A stretch of 64,000 nucleotides of DNA from an uncultured Holophagaceae bacterium (GTDB lineage Bacteria; Acidobacteriota; Holophagae; Holophagales; Holophagaceae), in contig CAIOFF010000048.1 of NCBI GenBank assembly GCA_903857495.1, positions 62,001-126,000 on the forward strand, given 5' to 3'. Both the position numbers and the translations under genes were made by a program. The notes beneath the pieces were generated by a model. The model ran no database searches. It saw nothing but the letters and a program-made list of their open reading frames with translations, and was not told the DNA's origin. Positions 24,299 to 32,818 of this stretch are shown here, one piece after another; position 1 is the first letter of the stretch; the number at the start of each line of letters is the position of its first letter.

Positions 24299-25228
24299 CT
24301 AGAAGTGGTACGAGTCGGCGATCTCGGTGGCCAGTCGGTTGGTCAGCAACAGGCAGTGTTGCACGGACTCGTGCAGGCCCCGCTCGATGAAGACCCCATT
24401 CCGGCCGGCCTTTAAGAGAGCGAAAAGCTCGTCGGCAGTCTCGTGGCAGGCGGCCCGGGCGCCGTGCTCCTTCGCCAGTCGCACCAGGTGGGTGCGCATC
24501 TGGTCCACACAGAAGGCCACAGAGCGGGGGAAAGTGCGGTTCACCATGAGGAAGTCGACGATCTGGGCCGGGGTGTGCACGCCGCCATAGACATGGTGGT
24601 AGGCGCGGATGCCGGAGAGGGCGTGGAGTACCGAGGTCCACTGGTAGTGGTCGCGGCCGCCGCCGACCACGTCGGTCTCGGGCAGCAGGACGTAGTACTT
24701 CACATCCAGCAGGCGCAGGGTCATCTGGGCCCGCTCCAGGGCGCCGCCAATGCGGGCAAAGTCGTGGCCCGCGTGGCGCATCATGCCGGTCTCCATGGCG
24801 CCCCGGAACACCGAGGCCCGCGTCTTCACCCAGTCGATGTGCACCGGCAGTTCCTGGAGGGCGTCGGCCACCGTGCAGCCCTCGAAGTGGCGCCAGCTCA
24901 TGTTGAGCGCCTCCCACATCTCCTGGGTGAGCTTGGTGCGCACTGACCGGCCGTTGGCCCGGGCCCGCACCAGGCAGGACTGGATGGAGGCTGGGTTCTC
25001 AGGGTCCAGGAGCAGGATGCCGACGACATCAGCTTCGGAGACCGGGCCGCTGCCCTTCAGAAAGGACTCGCAGCCGGTGACGCGCAGCACCGAGCGCCAC
25101 TCGTCGCGGTAGGCCGAGCCCGGCAGCACGGCCATGCGCTGGCCCATGGTGAGCAGACGGGCGGTGCACTCGGCGCGCTCCAAGTAGCGGGCCATCCAGA
25201 ACAGGTTGTCGGCGGTCCGGCTCAGCAT
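24299..25228 (-). CDS. Alpha-E domain protein
   Basis: A 309-residue all-helical protein (DUF403/alpha-E). MLSRTADNLFWMARYLERAE is the characteristic start, followed by MSWRHFEGCTVADAL and LERAQMTLRLLDVKYY. The family has conserved acidic and basic residues but no proven activity. It always accompanies a circularly permuted ATP-grasp enzyme and is thought to assist its ligase reaction. Here it lies 4 bp after the ATP-grasp stop. Confidence 0.9.
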   Translation of the reverse strand: MLSRTADNLFWMARYLERAECTARLLTMGQRMAVLPGSAYRDEWRSVLRVTGCESFLKGSGPVSEADVVGILLLDPENPASIQSCLVRARANGRSVRTKLTQEMWEALNMSWRHFEGCTVADALQELPVHIDWVKTRASVFRGAMETGMMRHAGHDFARIGGALERAQMTLRLLDVKYYVLLPETDVVGGGRDHYQWTSVLHALSGIRAYHHVYGGVHTPAQIVDFLMVNRTFPRSVAFCVDQMRTHLVRLAKEHGARAACHETADELFALLKAGRNGVFIERGLHESVQHCLLLTNRLATEIADSYHF

Positions 25229-25232
25229 GGCC

Positions 25233-26642
25233 CTAGTCCCTCAATACCCAGGTGTCCTTGACGCCGCCACCCTGGCTCGAGTTGACCACCAGGGAGCCTT
25301 CCGTGAGGGCCACGCGGGTCAGCCCTCCCGCCACCAGGCGCATGCGCTTGCCCACCAGGCAGTAGGGTCGGAAGTCCGCGTGCCGCCGGACCACGCCGGC
25401 TTCCCCCAGGGTGGGGACCGTGGACAGGTCCAGGGTGGGCTGCGCGATAAAGCCGCTGGGGTTGGCCCGGATGCGGTCGGCGTAGGCCGCGATCTCCGCG
25501 GCGGTGGACTTGGGGCCGATGAGCATGCCGTAGCCCCCGGATCCATGGACCTCCTTGGCCACCAGCTCGCCGAGGTGCTCCAGGACATAGGCCAGGCCAT
25601 CCTTGGTGCCGCACTGCCAGGTGGGGATGTTGGCCAGGATGGGCTCCTCGCCCAGGTAGAAGCGGATCATCTCGGGGACGTAGACGTAGATCGCCTTGTC
25701 ATCGGCGATGCCGGCGCCGGGCGCCGAGCAGAGGGTGACACCGCCGGAGCGGTAGGCGTGGAAGAGGCCGGGCACGCCCAGCAGGCTGTCGGGACGGAAG
25801 GCCAGGGGATCCAGGTAGTCGTCATCGATGCGCCGGTAGATGACATCCACGGCCTTGGGGCCAGCCGTGGTCTTCTTCCAGACCCGGCCGTCCTCCACGA
25901 AGAGGTCCACGGGCTCGACAAGCTCGATGCCCATGAGGTCCGCCAGATAGCTGTGCTCGTAGTAGGCGGAGTTGAGGGAGCCCGGCGTCAGCAGGACCAC
26001 CACCGGGTCTCCGCTGCAGGCCGGCGGCGCGACCTCCTTGAGGGTCCGCAGCAACTGCGCGGGGTAGTTGTCCACCGGCGTCACCTTGCCCCGGCTGAAG
26101 AGATCCGGGAACATCCGGGTCATGATCTCCCGGTTCTCCAGCATGTAGGAGACTCCGGAGGGGGTTCGGCAGTTGTCCTCCAGCACCTCGAAGCGGTCCG
26201 GCCCGGTGCGGACGATGTCGATGCCGACGATGTGGCTGTAGACCCGGCCCGGGGGATCGAAGCCGATCATCTCCGGCCGGAAGGCCTCGTTCTGGTAGAC
26301 CAGCTCCTGGGGGATCAGCCCCGCCCGCAGGATCTCGCCCCGGTGATAGACGTCGTAGAGGAAGGCGTTGAGGGCCTGGGCCCGCTGGCGAATGCCTTGA
26401 TCCAGGCGCTGCCACTCCATGCGGCTGAAGATGCGGGGCAGCAGATCGAAGGGGATCAGTCGCTCCGGATCCCCGCCCTCGCCGTAGACCGCGAAGGTGA
26501 TGCCGATGCGCCGGAAGATCGCCTCGGCCTCCTCCAGCCGTCGGTGCAGCCCCGCCACGCCGGTGTCGTCAATCCAGCGCTGCACCTCCGCGTAGCAGTC
26601 GCGGACAGAGCCTGCTGGATCGTGCATCTCGAAGAACGACAT
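25233..26642 (-). CDS. Circularly permuted type 2 ATP-grasp protein
   Basis: A 469-residue ATP-grasp enzyme of the DUF404/DUF407 type. Landmarks include GITFAVYGEGGDPERLIPFD, FLYDVYHRGEI, DIVRTGPDRFEVLEDNCRTP, SGVSYMLENR and the C-terminal ligand set GSGGYGMLIGP. Such proteins are predicted amide or peptide ligases in the cytoplasm. It is the first gene of the Anbu operon. The ATG at 26642 has a GAGG site. The promoter must lie in 26643-26743. Confidence 0.9.
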   Translation of the reverse strand: MSFFEMHDPAGSVRDCYAEVQRWIDDTGVAGLHRRLEEAEAIFRRIGITFAVYGEGGDPERLIPFDLLPRIFSRMEWQRLDQGIRQRAQALNAFLYDVYHRGEILRAGLIPQELVYQNEAFRPEMIGFDPPGRVYSHIVGIDIVRTGPDRFEVLEDNCRTPSGVSYMLENREIMTRMFPDLFSRGKVTPVDNYPAQLLRTLKEVAPPACSGDPVVVLLTPGSLNSAYYEHSYLADLMGIELVEPVDLFVEDGRVWKKTTAGPKAVDVIYRRIDDDYLDPLAFRPDSLLGVPGLFHAYRSGGVTLCSAPGAGIADDKAIYVYVPEMIRFYLGEEPILANIPTWQCGTKDGLAYVLEHLGELVAKEVHGSGGYGMLIGPKSTAAEIAAYADRIRANPSGFIAQPTLDLSTVPTLGEAGVVRRHADFRPYCLVGKRMRLVAGGLTRVALTEGSLVVNSSQGGGVKDTWVLRD

Positions 26643-26743
26643 GGCGCCTCGACCGGAATCTGATCATTGTCCCGGTCACGACACAATTTGCAAGTCTAAA
26701 CACGGATGGTATTTACGAATAACGAGTGTGAAATAGCCCAGGG

Positions 26744-27223
26744 CTAGACTTTTTTCCGCAGCCAGATCGCGGCGAGGAGCGAGGTGAGGAAGCCCGTCAC
26801 CACGGTGCCGATGGCCCCCGCCATGGCGCTGGCCCGGGGGGTCTGCATGGGGGCCTGGGCCTTCACCGCAGCCTCGATCTGGGCGACGCTGAGGCCCTGC
26901 TTCGCCATCAGCTGGCGGCCCATAACCTCCATGTCCTGGAAGTAGTGGGGGAACACCACCGTGGTGAAGAGCAGGCTGCCGGTGACGATGATCATGGCCC
27001 CCAGGACGGTCGCGTTGAGGCCGTGCACGACCTGGCGCAGGTAGCCGCTGTCCCGGGCGGTGGTCCGCAGGCCCCAGACCAGGATGCCGACCTGCATGGG
27101 CACCACGAGCCAGAAGAGGCGCAGCAGGGACGGGTGCCGGTACCACCCGGTGAACCCCATGACGAAGGTCCAGGCCGCCACGGAAAATCCGAGGACGAGG
27201 CCGGCGCGGATGGGTGGGGGCAT
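26744..27223 (-). CDS. DUF4199-like membrane protein
   Basis: A 159-residue protein with about four membrane helices. It starts MPPPIRAGLVLGFSVAAWTF and contains GWYRHPSLLRLFWLVVPMQ, LRQVVHGLNATVLGAMIIV and the C-terminal GFLTSLLAAIWLRKK. The pattern and length match DUF4199. Function is unknown. The start at 27223 is chosen for its GGAGAG site. Confidence 0.65.
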   Translation of the reverse strand: MPPPIRAGLVLGFSVAAWTFVMGFTGWYRHPSLLRLFWLVVPMQVGILVWGLRTTARDSGYLRQVVHGLNATVLGAMIIVTGSLLFTTVVFPHYFQDMEVMGRQLMAKQGLSVAQIEAAVKAQAPMQTPRASAMAGAIGTVVTGFLTSLLAAIWLRKKV

Positions 27224-27281
27224 GGGTCTCTCCGAAAGGCCCCAGTGTGGGCCTGGGGCGGTGCCGGGTCCATCCCGGCCT

Positions 27282-28025
27282 TCAGAAGACGTGGACGCCG
27301 CCGTTGACGGGCAGGGTGGCGCCCGAGACGAAGCCCGCCTGCAGGATGCCCAGCACGGCCTCGGCCACATCCTCCGCCTGGCCGTTGCGGCGCAGGGGCG
27401 TGTGCGCGGCGGCCGCGGCCTTGTGCGGCTCGGGCAGGCGCGCGGTGGCGTCCGTCAGGGTGAGGCCCGGCGCCACGGCGTTCACGCGGATGCCCTGGGG
27501 ACCCAGCTCGAAGGCCAGGGCCCGCACGAAGCCCTCGAGGCCCGCCTTGGCCGCGCTGTGGGCGCAGAAGCCCCAGCCGGGAGCCCGGGCCAGGCCGCTG
27601 GTGATGGCCACGATGGAGCCGCGCTTCTGCTCGAGCATCTGGGGTATCACTGCCTGGCAGCCGTGGAAGGCCGCGCCCAGCTCGCCGACCAGCTTGGCCT
27701 GGAAGGCCTCCCAGGGATAGCCGGGGAAGCCCTCCATGGGGAAGCCGATGGAGGCGTTCAGCACCAGGATGCCGATGGGACCCAGCTCGGCCTGCACGGC
27801 GGCGGCCATGGCCTCCACCTGGCCCCGGTCCCGGGCATCGGCCTTCACCGCCAGGGCCCGGCCGCCCTGGGCGAGGATCTCGGCGACCACCGCCTGGGCC
27901 GCGGCCTCGGAGCCGAAGTAGTTCACGGCCACCCGCACGCCCTGGGCCGCGAGGGCCTTGGCGATGGCGGCGCCGATGCCCCGGCTGGCGCCGGTGACGA
28001 GAGCGACTTCTCCTGCGAGGGACAT
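27282..28025 (-). CDS. SDR family oxidoreductase with altered catalytic Tyr
   Basis: A 247-residue classical SDR fold of FabG size. It has ALVTGASRGIGAAIAKAL (8-25), LVLNAS and SIVAITSG with catalytic Ser143. The usual YxxxK tyrosine is a histidine: His156 and Lys160 in CAHSAAKAG. The C-terminal VSGATLPVNGGVHVF is standard. Activity may be changed or lost. The start at 28025 gives the normal family length. The substrate is unknown; a 3-oxoacyl reductase-like relative is the default. Confidence 0.8.
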   Translation of the reverse strand: MSLAGEVALVTGASRGIGAAIAKALAAQGVRVAVNYFGSEAAAQAVVAEILAQGGRALAVKADARDRGQVEAMAAAVQAELGPIGILVLNASIGFPMEGFPGYPWEAFQAKLVGELGAAFHGCQAVIPQMLEQKRGSIVAITSGLARAPGWGFCAHSAAKAGLEGFVRALAFELGPQGIRVNAVAPGLTLTDATARLPEPHKAAAAAHTPLRRNGQAEDVAEAVLGILQAGFVSGATLPVNGGVHVF

Positions 28026-28099
28026 GGGGCCTCCTGACGGTGTGTGTCCGATTCTCCGCCCAGAGGCAAGGCACCTCAAGCGTTGGTCGCCCGGGCTTG

Positions 28100-28126
28100 C
28101 TCGATATCGGCTGCGCCGATATCGAG
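28100..28126. repeat. REP-like palindrome upstream of the DinB gene
   Basis: CTCGATATCGGC and GCCGATATCGAG form 12-bp perfect arms around a TGC loop. A close relative with the same loop is at 28771-28807, on the other side of the DinB-like gene. Confidence 0.7.
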
Positions 28127-28204
28127 ATGGCAAATCACCGCGGGGGAACCACCAACTCCAGGACGCCCATGCCGCCAGGATCGTAGGGGCCAAGCGGAGG
28201 TAGC

Positions 28205-28711
28205 ATGGTCGTCATGACACCCCTCGCCACCGACCTCCTGATCCTGCTCCGCCGCGACCTGCGTTGCCTGGCCCGGGAGGTGGCTCTCTTCCCGGATGAC
28301 CTCGTCCTGTGGCGCACGGTGCCCGGCATCGCCAACAGCGCCGGCAACCTGGCGCTGCATGTGGCGGGCAACCTCCAGCACTTCGTGGGCGCCGTGCTGG
28401 GTGGCTCGGGCTATGTGCGCCAGCGGGAGCAGGAGTTCGCCCAGCGGGAGGGGACTCGCGCGGAGGTAGCGGCGGCCCTCGAGGCGGCGCTGGCCGAGGT
28501 GGAACGCACCCTGGCGGCCCTGGAGCCTGCGGCGCTGGAGGCCGCCTTCCCGGTTCCCATCGCGGGCGTGCAGCCGCCCACCGGGCGCTTCCTGCTCCAT
28601 CTGGCCGCACATCTGGCCTTCCACTTGGGCCAGGTCGGCTACCTCCGCCGCGCCCTCACCGGCGACCCCACCAGCGCCGGCGGCATGGGGATCCAGGAAC
28701 TCGCGCCCTGA
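28205..28711 (+). CDS. DinB-family putative metalloenzyme
   Basis: A 168-residue four-helix-bundle protein. Histidines in NLALHVAGNLQHFVG and HLAAHLAFHLGQVGYL fit the metal site of DinB/YfiT-like proteins, some of which act as thiol transferases (bacillithiol or mycothiol S-transferase relatives). The ATG at 28205 follows GGAGG; an in-frame ATG lies three codons later. It is bracketed by two related palindromes. The reaction is not predictable. Confidence 0.75.
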   Translation: MVVMTPLATDLLILLRRDLRCLAREVALFPDDLVLWRTVPGIANSAGNLALHVAGNLQHFVGAVLGGSGYVRQREQEFAQREGTRAEVAAALEAALAEVERTLAALEPAALEAAFPVPIAGVQPPTGRFLLHLAAHLAFHLGQVGYLRRALTGDPTSAGGMGIQELAP

Positions 28712-28770
28712 TTCATCTCCTCGGGAGTAGGGGGACCTTTGATCATCATCCGGGGTCCCCATACGCTTTT

Positions 28771-28807
28771 TCCATCTCGATTTCGGCTGCGCCGAAATCG
28801 AGATGGA
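28771..28807. repeat. REP-like palindrome upstream of glutaminase
   Basis: Perfect 17-bp arms (28771-28787 and 28791-28807) enclose a TGC loop; the inner part CTCGATTTCGGC/GCCGAAATCGAG differs from the copy at 28100 by one compensated base pair. It is about 77 bp upstream of glsA. Confidence 0.75.
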
Positions 28808-28883
28808 TGGAATTTGTGTCATAGCGCGAAGCCCCGCCTAGGCGACCATACTGCCCCGTCCCGGCCTGTGCGATCCTGGCGGC

Positions 28884-29795
28884 ATGGACCTTCAAGCCCT
28901 GCTCGACGAACTGGCTGCGGAAGCGGCCCCCCACGCGGCGCGGGGGCGCGTGGCGGACTACATTCCGGCCCTGGCGGCGGTGGATCCCGCCCGCTTCGGC
29001 ATCGCCCTCGCGACCATGGATGGCCGGGTCTGCGGTAGCGGCGACTGGCGCGTGCCCTTCTCGATCCAGAGCGTCTCCAAGGCCTTCTCCCTGGCCCTGG
29101 TGCTGGCCCGTGATGGCGAGGAGCTGTGGCGGCGCGTGGGCCGGGAGCCCTCGGGGAATCCCTTCAACTCGCTGGTGCAGCTGGAATACGAGAAGGGCAT
29201 CCCCCGCAACCCCTTCATCAACGCGGGCGCCCTGGTGCTCATCGACCGGCTGCTCACGCTGACCGGCGACTCCCTGGGCACGCTGCGGGCCTTCCTGCGC
29301 ACCGAGAGCGGCAACGCGGCGCTGGACCTGGATCCGGAAGTGGCGGTGTCGGAGGCCACCCACGGCCACCGCAACGCGGCCCTGGCGCACTTCATGGCCA
29401 GCTGCGGCAACCTGGAGAACCCCGTGGAGCTGGTGCTGGACCACTACTTCCGGCAGTGCTCCCTGGCCATGAGCTGCGAGGACCTGGCCCGGGCCGGCCT
29501 CTTCCTGGCCAACCACGGCCTGCGGGCCGACGGCTCGCGGCTGCTGAGTCGCAGCGAGGCCAAGCGCATCAACTCGGTGATGCTCACCTGCGGCACCTAC
29601 GACGCCGCGGGCGACTTCGCCTACCGCGTGGGGCTGCCCGGCAAGAGCGGGGTCGGGGGCGGCATCCTCGCCGTGCTGCCCGAGCGCGGCATCCTGTGCG
29701 TCTGGAGCCCGGCCCTGGATCCCCACGGCAACAGCGTCGCCGGCGTCGAGGCCCTGGACCGCTTCACCACCCGCACGGGGTGGTCGGTCTTCTAG
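28884..29795 (+). CDS. glsA: Glutaminase A
   Basis: A 303-residue serine-dependent (beta-lactamase-fold) glutaminase that hydrolyses glutamine to glutamate and ammonia. It has the SxxK nucleophile motif S63-V-S-K66 in PFSIQSVSKAF, GNPFNSLVQLEYEKGIPRNP, INAGAL, and the C-terminal PGKSGVGGGILAV. Length and order match E. coli YbaS/YneH. Its stop overlaps the convergent rlmF stop by 4 bp. Confidence 0.95.
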   Translation: MDLQALLDELAAEAAPHAARGRVADYIPALAAVDPARFGIALATMDGRVCGSGDWRVPFSIQSVSKAFSLALVLARDGEELWRRVGREPSGNPFNSLVQLEYEKGIPRNPFINAGALVLIDRLLTLTGDSLGTLRAFLRTESGNAALDLDPEVAVSEATHGHRNAALAHFMASCGNLENPVELVLDHYFRQCSLAMSCEDLARAGLFLANHGLRADGSRLLSRSEAKRINSVMLTCGTYDAAGDFAYRVGLPGKSGVGGGILAVLPERGILCVWSPALDPHGNSVAGVEALDRFTTRTGWSVF

Positions 29796-30751
29796 ATCCA
29801 CGCCTTCCGGGCGGCCTCGTCCAGGAAGCTCCAGGCCAGGAAGCGGCTCTGCTTCTGCCCCTGTGCCATGGGCATCACCCGGACCTCCACGGCGCCCGCC
29901 TGCTGGAGGGCGCGGCGCAGGCCCGGCAGCTCGGCAGAGCGCGAGACCAGGGTGGTGAACCAGAGCACCCGGTCCGCCAGGGTGCGGCTCTCCTCGATGA
30001 TGCGGCGGATGAAGCCCGCCTCGCCGCCCGCGCACCAGAGCTCCGCGCCCTGGCCGCCGAAGTTACGGGCGCTGCTGGCGGCCGCCCGGCCCAGCTTCCG
30101 CCACTTGGTCTGGGCGGCCTCCCGGGCTTCGCGCAGGGAGGCGTGGAAGGGTGGGTTGCACAGGGTCGCCGCGAAGCGCTCCCCGGGGGCCACCACGCCC
30201 TGGAAGATGGCCGTGCGGTCCCGCTGCTGGCGCAGGGAGATGGCCTCCGACAGGCCGGGGTTGGCGGCGAGGATGCGGGCCGCCGAGCCCAGGGCGACGC
30301 CGTCCAGGTCTGTGCCCACGAAGGACCACCCGTACTCGCGGTGGCCCACCAGGGGATAGATGGCGCTGGCGCCCACGCCCACATCCAGCACCCGCACGCC
30401 CGGGCCCCGGGGGATGGCGCCGCGGTTCCCTTCGGCCAAGAGGTCCGCCAGGTGGTGCACGTAGTCCGCCCGGCCGGGCACCGGAGGGCAGAGGTAGTCC
30501 GGGGGCACGTCCCAGCCCCGGATGCCGTAGGCGGCGGCCAGGAGGGCCCGGTTCAGGGCCTTCACGGCGGCGGGATCCGTGAAGTCCACGGTGTCGCCGC
30601 CGTGGGGTGCCCGCTGGAGGAAACGTCCCAGCTCCGGGCTGGCCGCCACCAGCCGCCGGAAGTCGTAGCCCGTGGCGTGCCGGTTCCGTGAATGGAGTCC
30701 CGCCTTGGCGGTCCGGGGGGCTTCCTTCGGTTGGCGGGGACGGGTAGGCAT
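29792..30751 (-). CDS. rlmF: 23S rRNA (adenine-N6)-methyltransferase RlmF
   Basis: A 319-residue class I SAM methyltransferase of the RlmF/METTL16-like family, expected to methylate A1618 of 23S rRNA. It has the N-terminal GLHSRNRHATGYDF, PPDYLCPPVPGRADYVHHLA, SAM motif VLDVGVGASAIYP, the amino-MTase motif NPPF (199-202), and the GGQGAELWCAGGEAGFI region. The start at 30751 is chosen for the Lys/Arg-rich N-terminus typical of the family. Convergent with glsA. Confidence 0.92.
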   Translation of the reverse strand: MPTRPRQPKEAPRTAKAGLHSRNRHATGYDFRRLVAASPELGRFLQRAPHGGDTVDFTDPAAVKALNRALLAAAYGIRGWDVPPDYLCPPVPGRADYVHHLADLLAEGNRGAIPRGPGVRVLDVGVGASAIYPLVGHREYGWSFVGTDLDGVALGSAARILAANPGLSEAISLRQQRDRTAIFQGVVAPGERFAATLCNPPFHASLREAREAAQTKWRKLGRAAASSARNFGGQGAELWCAGGEAGFIRRIIEESRTLADRVLWFTTLVSRSAELPGLRRALQQAGAVEVRVMPMAQGQKQSRFLAWSFLDEAARKAWI

Positions 30752-30764
30752 GGGGTGGCAGGGC

Positions 30765-31373
30765 TCAGCCGCGGGGCCGGGAGGGATTCCGGGGCGGGTT
30801 CTCGGCGGCCTGGCTCTCCAGGCTGCTGAGGCCGTGGCTGGCCACCAGCCAGAAGCCGGCGGCCAGGACCCCCGTGAGGGCGGCCACGGTGGTGGCCAGC
30901 TGCGGGCCCTGCCAGAGGCCTTCGAACCACTGCCGGAACTGCACGGCAACGACGTTGGCCTTGCCGCCGACCATCTCCAGCTGGCGCAGGTAGCGCTTGG
31001 TGTCCTCGGGCTCGTAGCCCAGGGGGTTGGGTGGCTGGACGGCCGCGGTGCGCTGGATCACCAGAGCGCTGCCCAGGCCCAGGACCAGGATCGCGGCGGT
31101 GAGGAGGTGCAGGCGTGGGCGTCGATGGGCGGGAACCGGGCCCAGGAGCGGGAGCAGCCAGCGGCCCTCCCGGGCCCGGCGGTCGGTGTCGCGCTGCTCC
31201 AGCTCGCCCTCGATGCGGCGGCGGTCTTCGTCGCTCACCGCGCAGCCGCGCCTGAGCAGCTCCGCCAGGGCCGCGGCCACTGCCTCGGCCTTGTAGGCCT
31301 CGCGGTGCTGCAGATACCCGCGCAGCTCAGTCTCCGAGAGCGTGGGGATCCGGCTGTGGAAGGTCTCGGTCAT
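30765..31373 (-). CDS. Membrane protein of unknown function
   Basis: A 202-residue protein. The N-terminal ~70 residues are charged and helical (LRGYLQHREAYKAEAVAAAL). One membrane helix is at about 87-107 and a second at about 159-179, with a short loop between. No family is recognised. It lies 13 bp upstream of rlmF on the same strand, so it may share its transcript. Confidence 0.6.
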   Translation of the reverse strand: MTETFHSRIPTLSETELRGYLQHREAYKAEAVAAALAELLRRGCAVSDEDRRRIEGELEQRDTDRRAREGRWLLPLLGPVPAHRRPRLHLLTAAILVLGLGSALVIQRTAAVQPPNPLGYEPEDTKRYLRQLEMVGGKANVVAVQFRQWFEGLWQGPQLATTVAALTGVLAAGFWLVASHGLSSLESQAAENPPRNPSRPRG

Positions 31374-31487
31374 GGGGTTTCCGGGGGCTCCGGCGCGGGC
31401 CCATCTCCCAGTCTACGGGAGCGAGGCGTCTGCCAGGTCCGCGGGTTCGCCAGGGCGGGCGTTGGCAGATCGGACTAGGATCAAGCC

Positions 31488-31859
31488 ATGCACCTGTCCG
31501 ACCGTGCCTTCCGGCGGCTGGTGGACGAGGCCCTGGCACTCGTTCCCGCCGAGTTCAGCCCCTACTTGGAGGGTGTGCCCGTGGTCATCGAAGCCTGGGC
31601 CTCGGACGACCTGCTGGACGAGCTGGGCGTCCCGGAGGATGAGACGATCTACGGCCTCTTCTCAGGCCGGGCGCTCACGGAAGGCCCGCCGGAGCCCGGG
31701 GACCTGCCCCCCTGCATCACCCTCTACCGCGGACCCCTGCTGGAGGACTGCGCGGACGAGGCCGAGCTGCGGGACGAGATCGCGACCACGGTCATCCACG
31801 AGCTCGCCCACCGCTTCGGCATCGGTGAGGAGCGGCTGGAGGAGCTGGGCTGGGGCTAG
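31488..31859 (+). CDS. Minimal zincin-like metallopeptidase (PF06262 type)
   Basis: A 123-residue protein made almost entirely of the minimal zincin domain. VVIEAWASDDLLDELGVP and the metal motif TTVIHELAHRFGIGEERLEE (HExxH with a more distant third ligand) are clear. Proteins of this family are small cytoplasmic metallopeptidase-like proteins of unknown target. It is close to full length for the family. Confidence 0.85.
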   Translation: MHLSDRAFRRLVDEALALVPAEFSPYLEGVPVVIEAWASDDLLDELGVPEDETIYGLFSGRALTEGPPEPGDLPPCITLYRGPLLEDCADEAELRDEIATTVIHELAHRFGIGEERLEELGWG

Positions 31860-31927
31860 GTGGTGTTCGCGCCTCGGCGACCCAGTATTCTGGCTAGGGG
31901 CCGCCGCTTCCGGCTCCGGGGAACGAC

Positions 31928-32818
31928 ATGCTGAACCGCCTCTGGTCCACCCTGAAGGGCACCTTCGCCAGCTCGGTGCTGGTGGCCAATGCCGTGGCCG
32001 TGTGCTCGGGCATGATCCCCTTCGCCCTGCTGAAGCTGGCCCTGCCCTTCGGGACGGTCCGGCGGGGGATGGACCGGGTGCTCAACGCCCTGGCCGAGGG
32101 CTGGATCGCCGTGAACGGCGGGTGGATGGCCCTGGTGCGGCAGACTCGCTGGGATGTGTCGGGCCTGGACGGCCTGCACCGCCGCGGCTGGTACCTGGTC
32201 AGCAGCAACCACCAGAGCTGGGTGGACATCCTGGTGCTGCAGAAGGTCTTCCACCGCCGCGTGCCCTTCCTGAAGTTCTTCCTCAAGCGCCAGCTCCTCT
32301 ATGTGCCGATCATGGGCCTCGCCTGGTGGGCCCTGGATTTCCCCTTCATGCGGCGGGGTAGCGGCAGCCGGACTCGGGACCTGGCCACGGCCCGCGCGGC
32401 CTGCGCCAAGTTCCGCCAGATCCCCACCTCGGTGATGAACTTCCTGGAGGGCACCCGCTTCACTCCAGCCAAGCACCAGCAGCAGCAGTCCCCCTACCGG
32501 CACCTGCTGAAGCCCAAGGTGGGTGGCATCGCGACCGCGCTCAGCGCCATGGGGGAGCGCTTCGATGCCCTGCTGGACGTCACCATCGTCTACCCCGACG
32601 GCGTGCCCACCTTCTGGGACCTGCTCTCAGGCAGGGTGCGCCAGGTGGTGGTGCGGGTGCGCGAACTGGAGATCCCCCGGGACCTGCTGGGCGGCGACTA
32701 CGAGGGCGACCCGAAGTTCCGGGCCCGCATCCAGGGCTGGGTACAGGAGCTGTGGACGGAGAAGGACCGCCACATCGAGGAGCTGGTAGCCGGGCCGCAG
32801 GCTTCGAGCGTCAGCTGA
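31928..32818 (+). CDS. PlsC-family acyltransferase (YihG-like)
   Basis: A 296-residue membrane-associated glycerolipid acyltransferase. It has an N-terminal hydrophobic helix, the HX4D motif in SSNHQSWVDI (His95-Asp100), LLYVPIMGLAWWALDFPFMR, and NFLEGTRFTP (EGT motif). The arrangement is closest to the YihG/AGPAT-like group, which acylates lysophosphatidic acid or related lipids at the inner membrane. The last 8 bp overlap the convergent orphan gene. Confidence 0.88.
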   Translation: MLNRLWSTLKGTFASSVLVANAVAVCSGMIPFALLKLALPFGTVRRGMDRVLNALAEGWIAVNGGWMALVRQTRWDVSGLDGLHRRGWYLVSSNHQSWVDILVLQKVFHRRVPFLKFFLKRQLLYVPIMGLAWWALDFPFMRRGSGSRTRDLATARAACAKFRQIPTSVMNFLEGTRFTPAKHQQQQSPYRHLLKPKVGGIATALSAMGERFDALLDVTIVYPDGVPTFWDLLSGRVRQVVVRVRELEIPRDLLGGDYEGDPKFRARIQGWVQELWTEKDRHIEELVAGPQASSVS

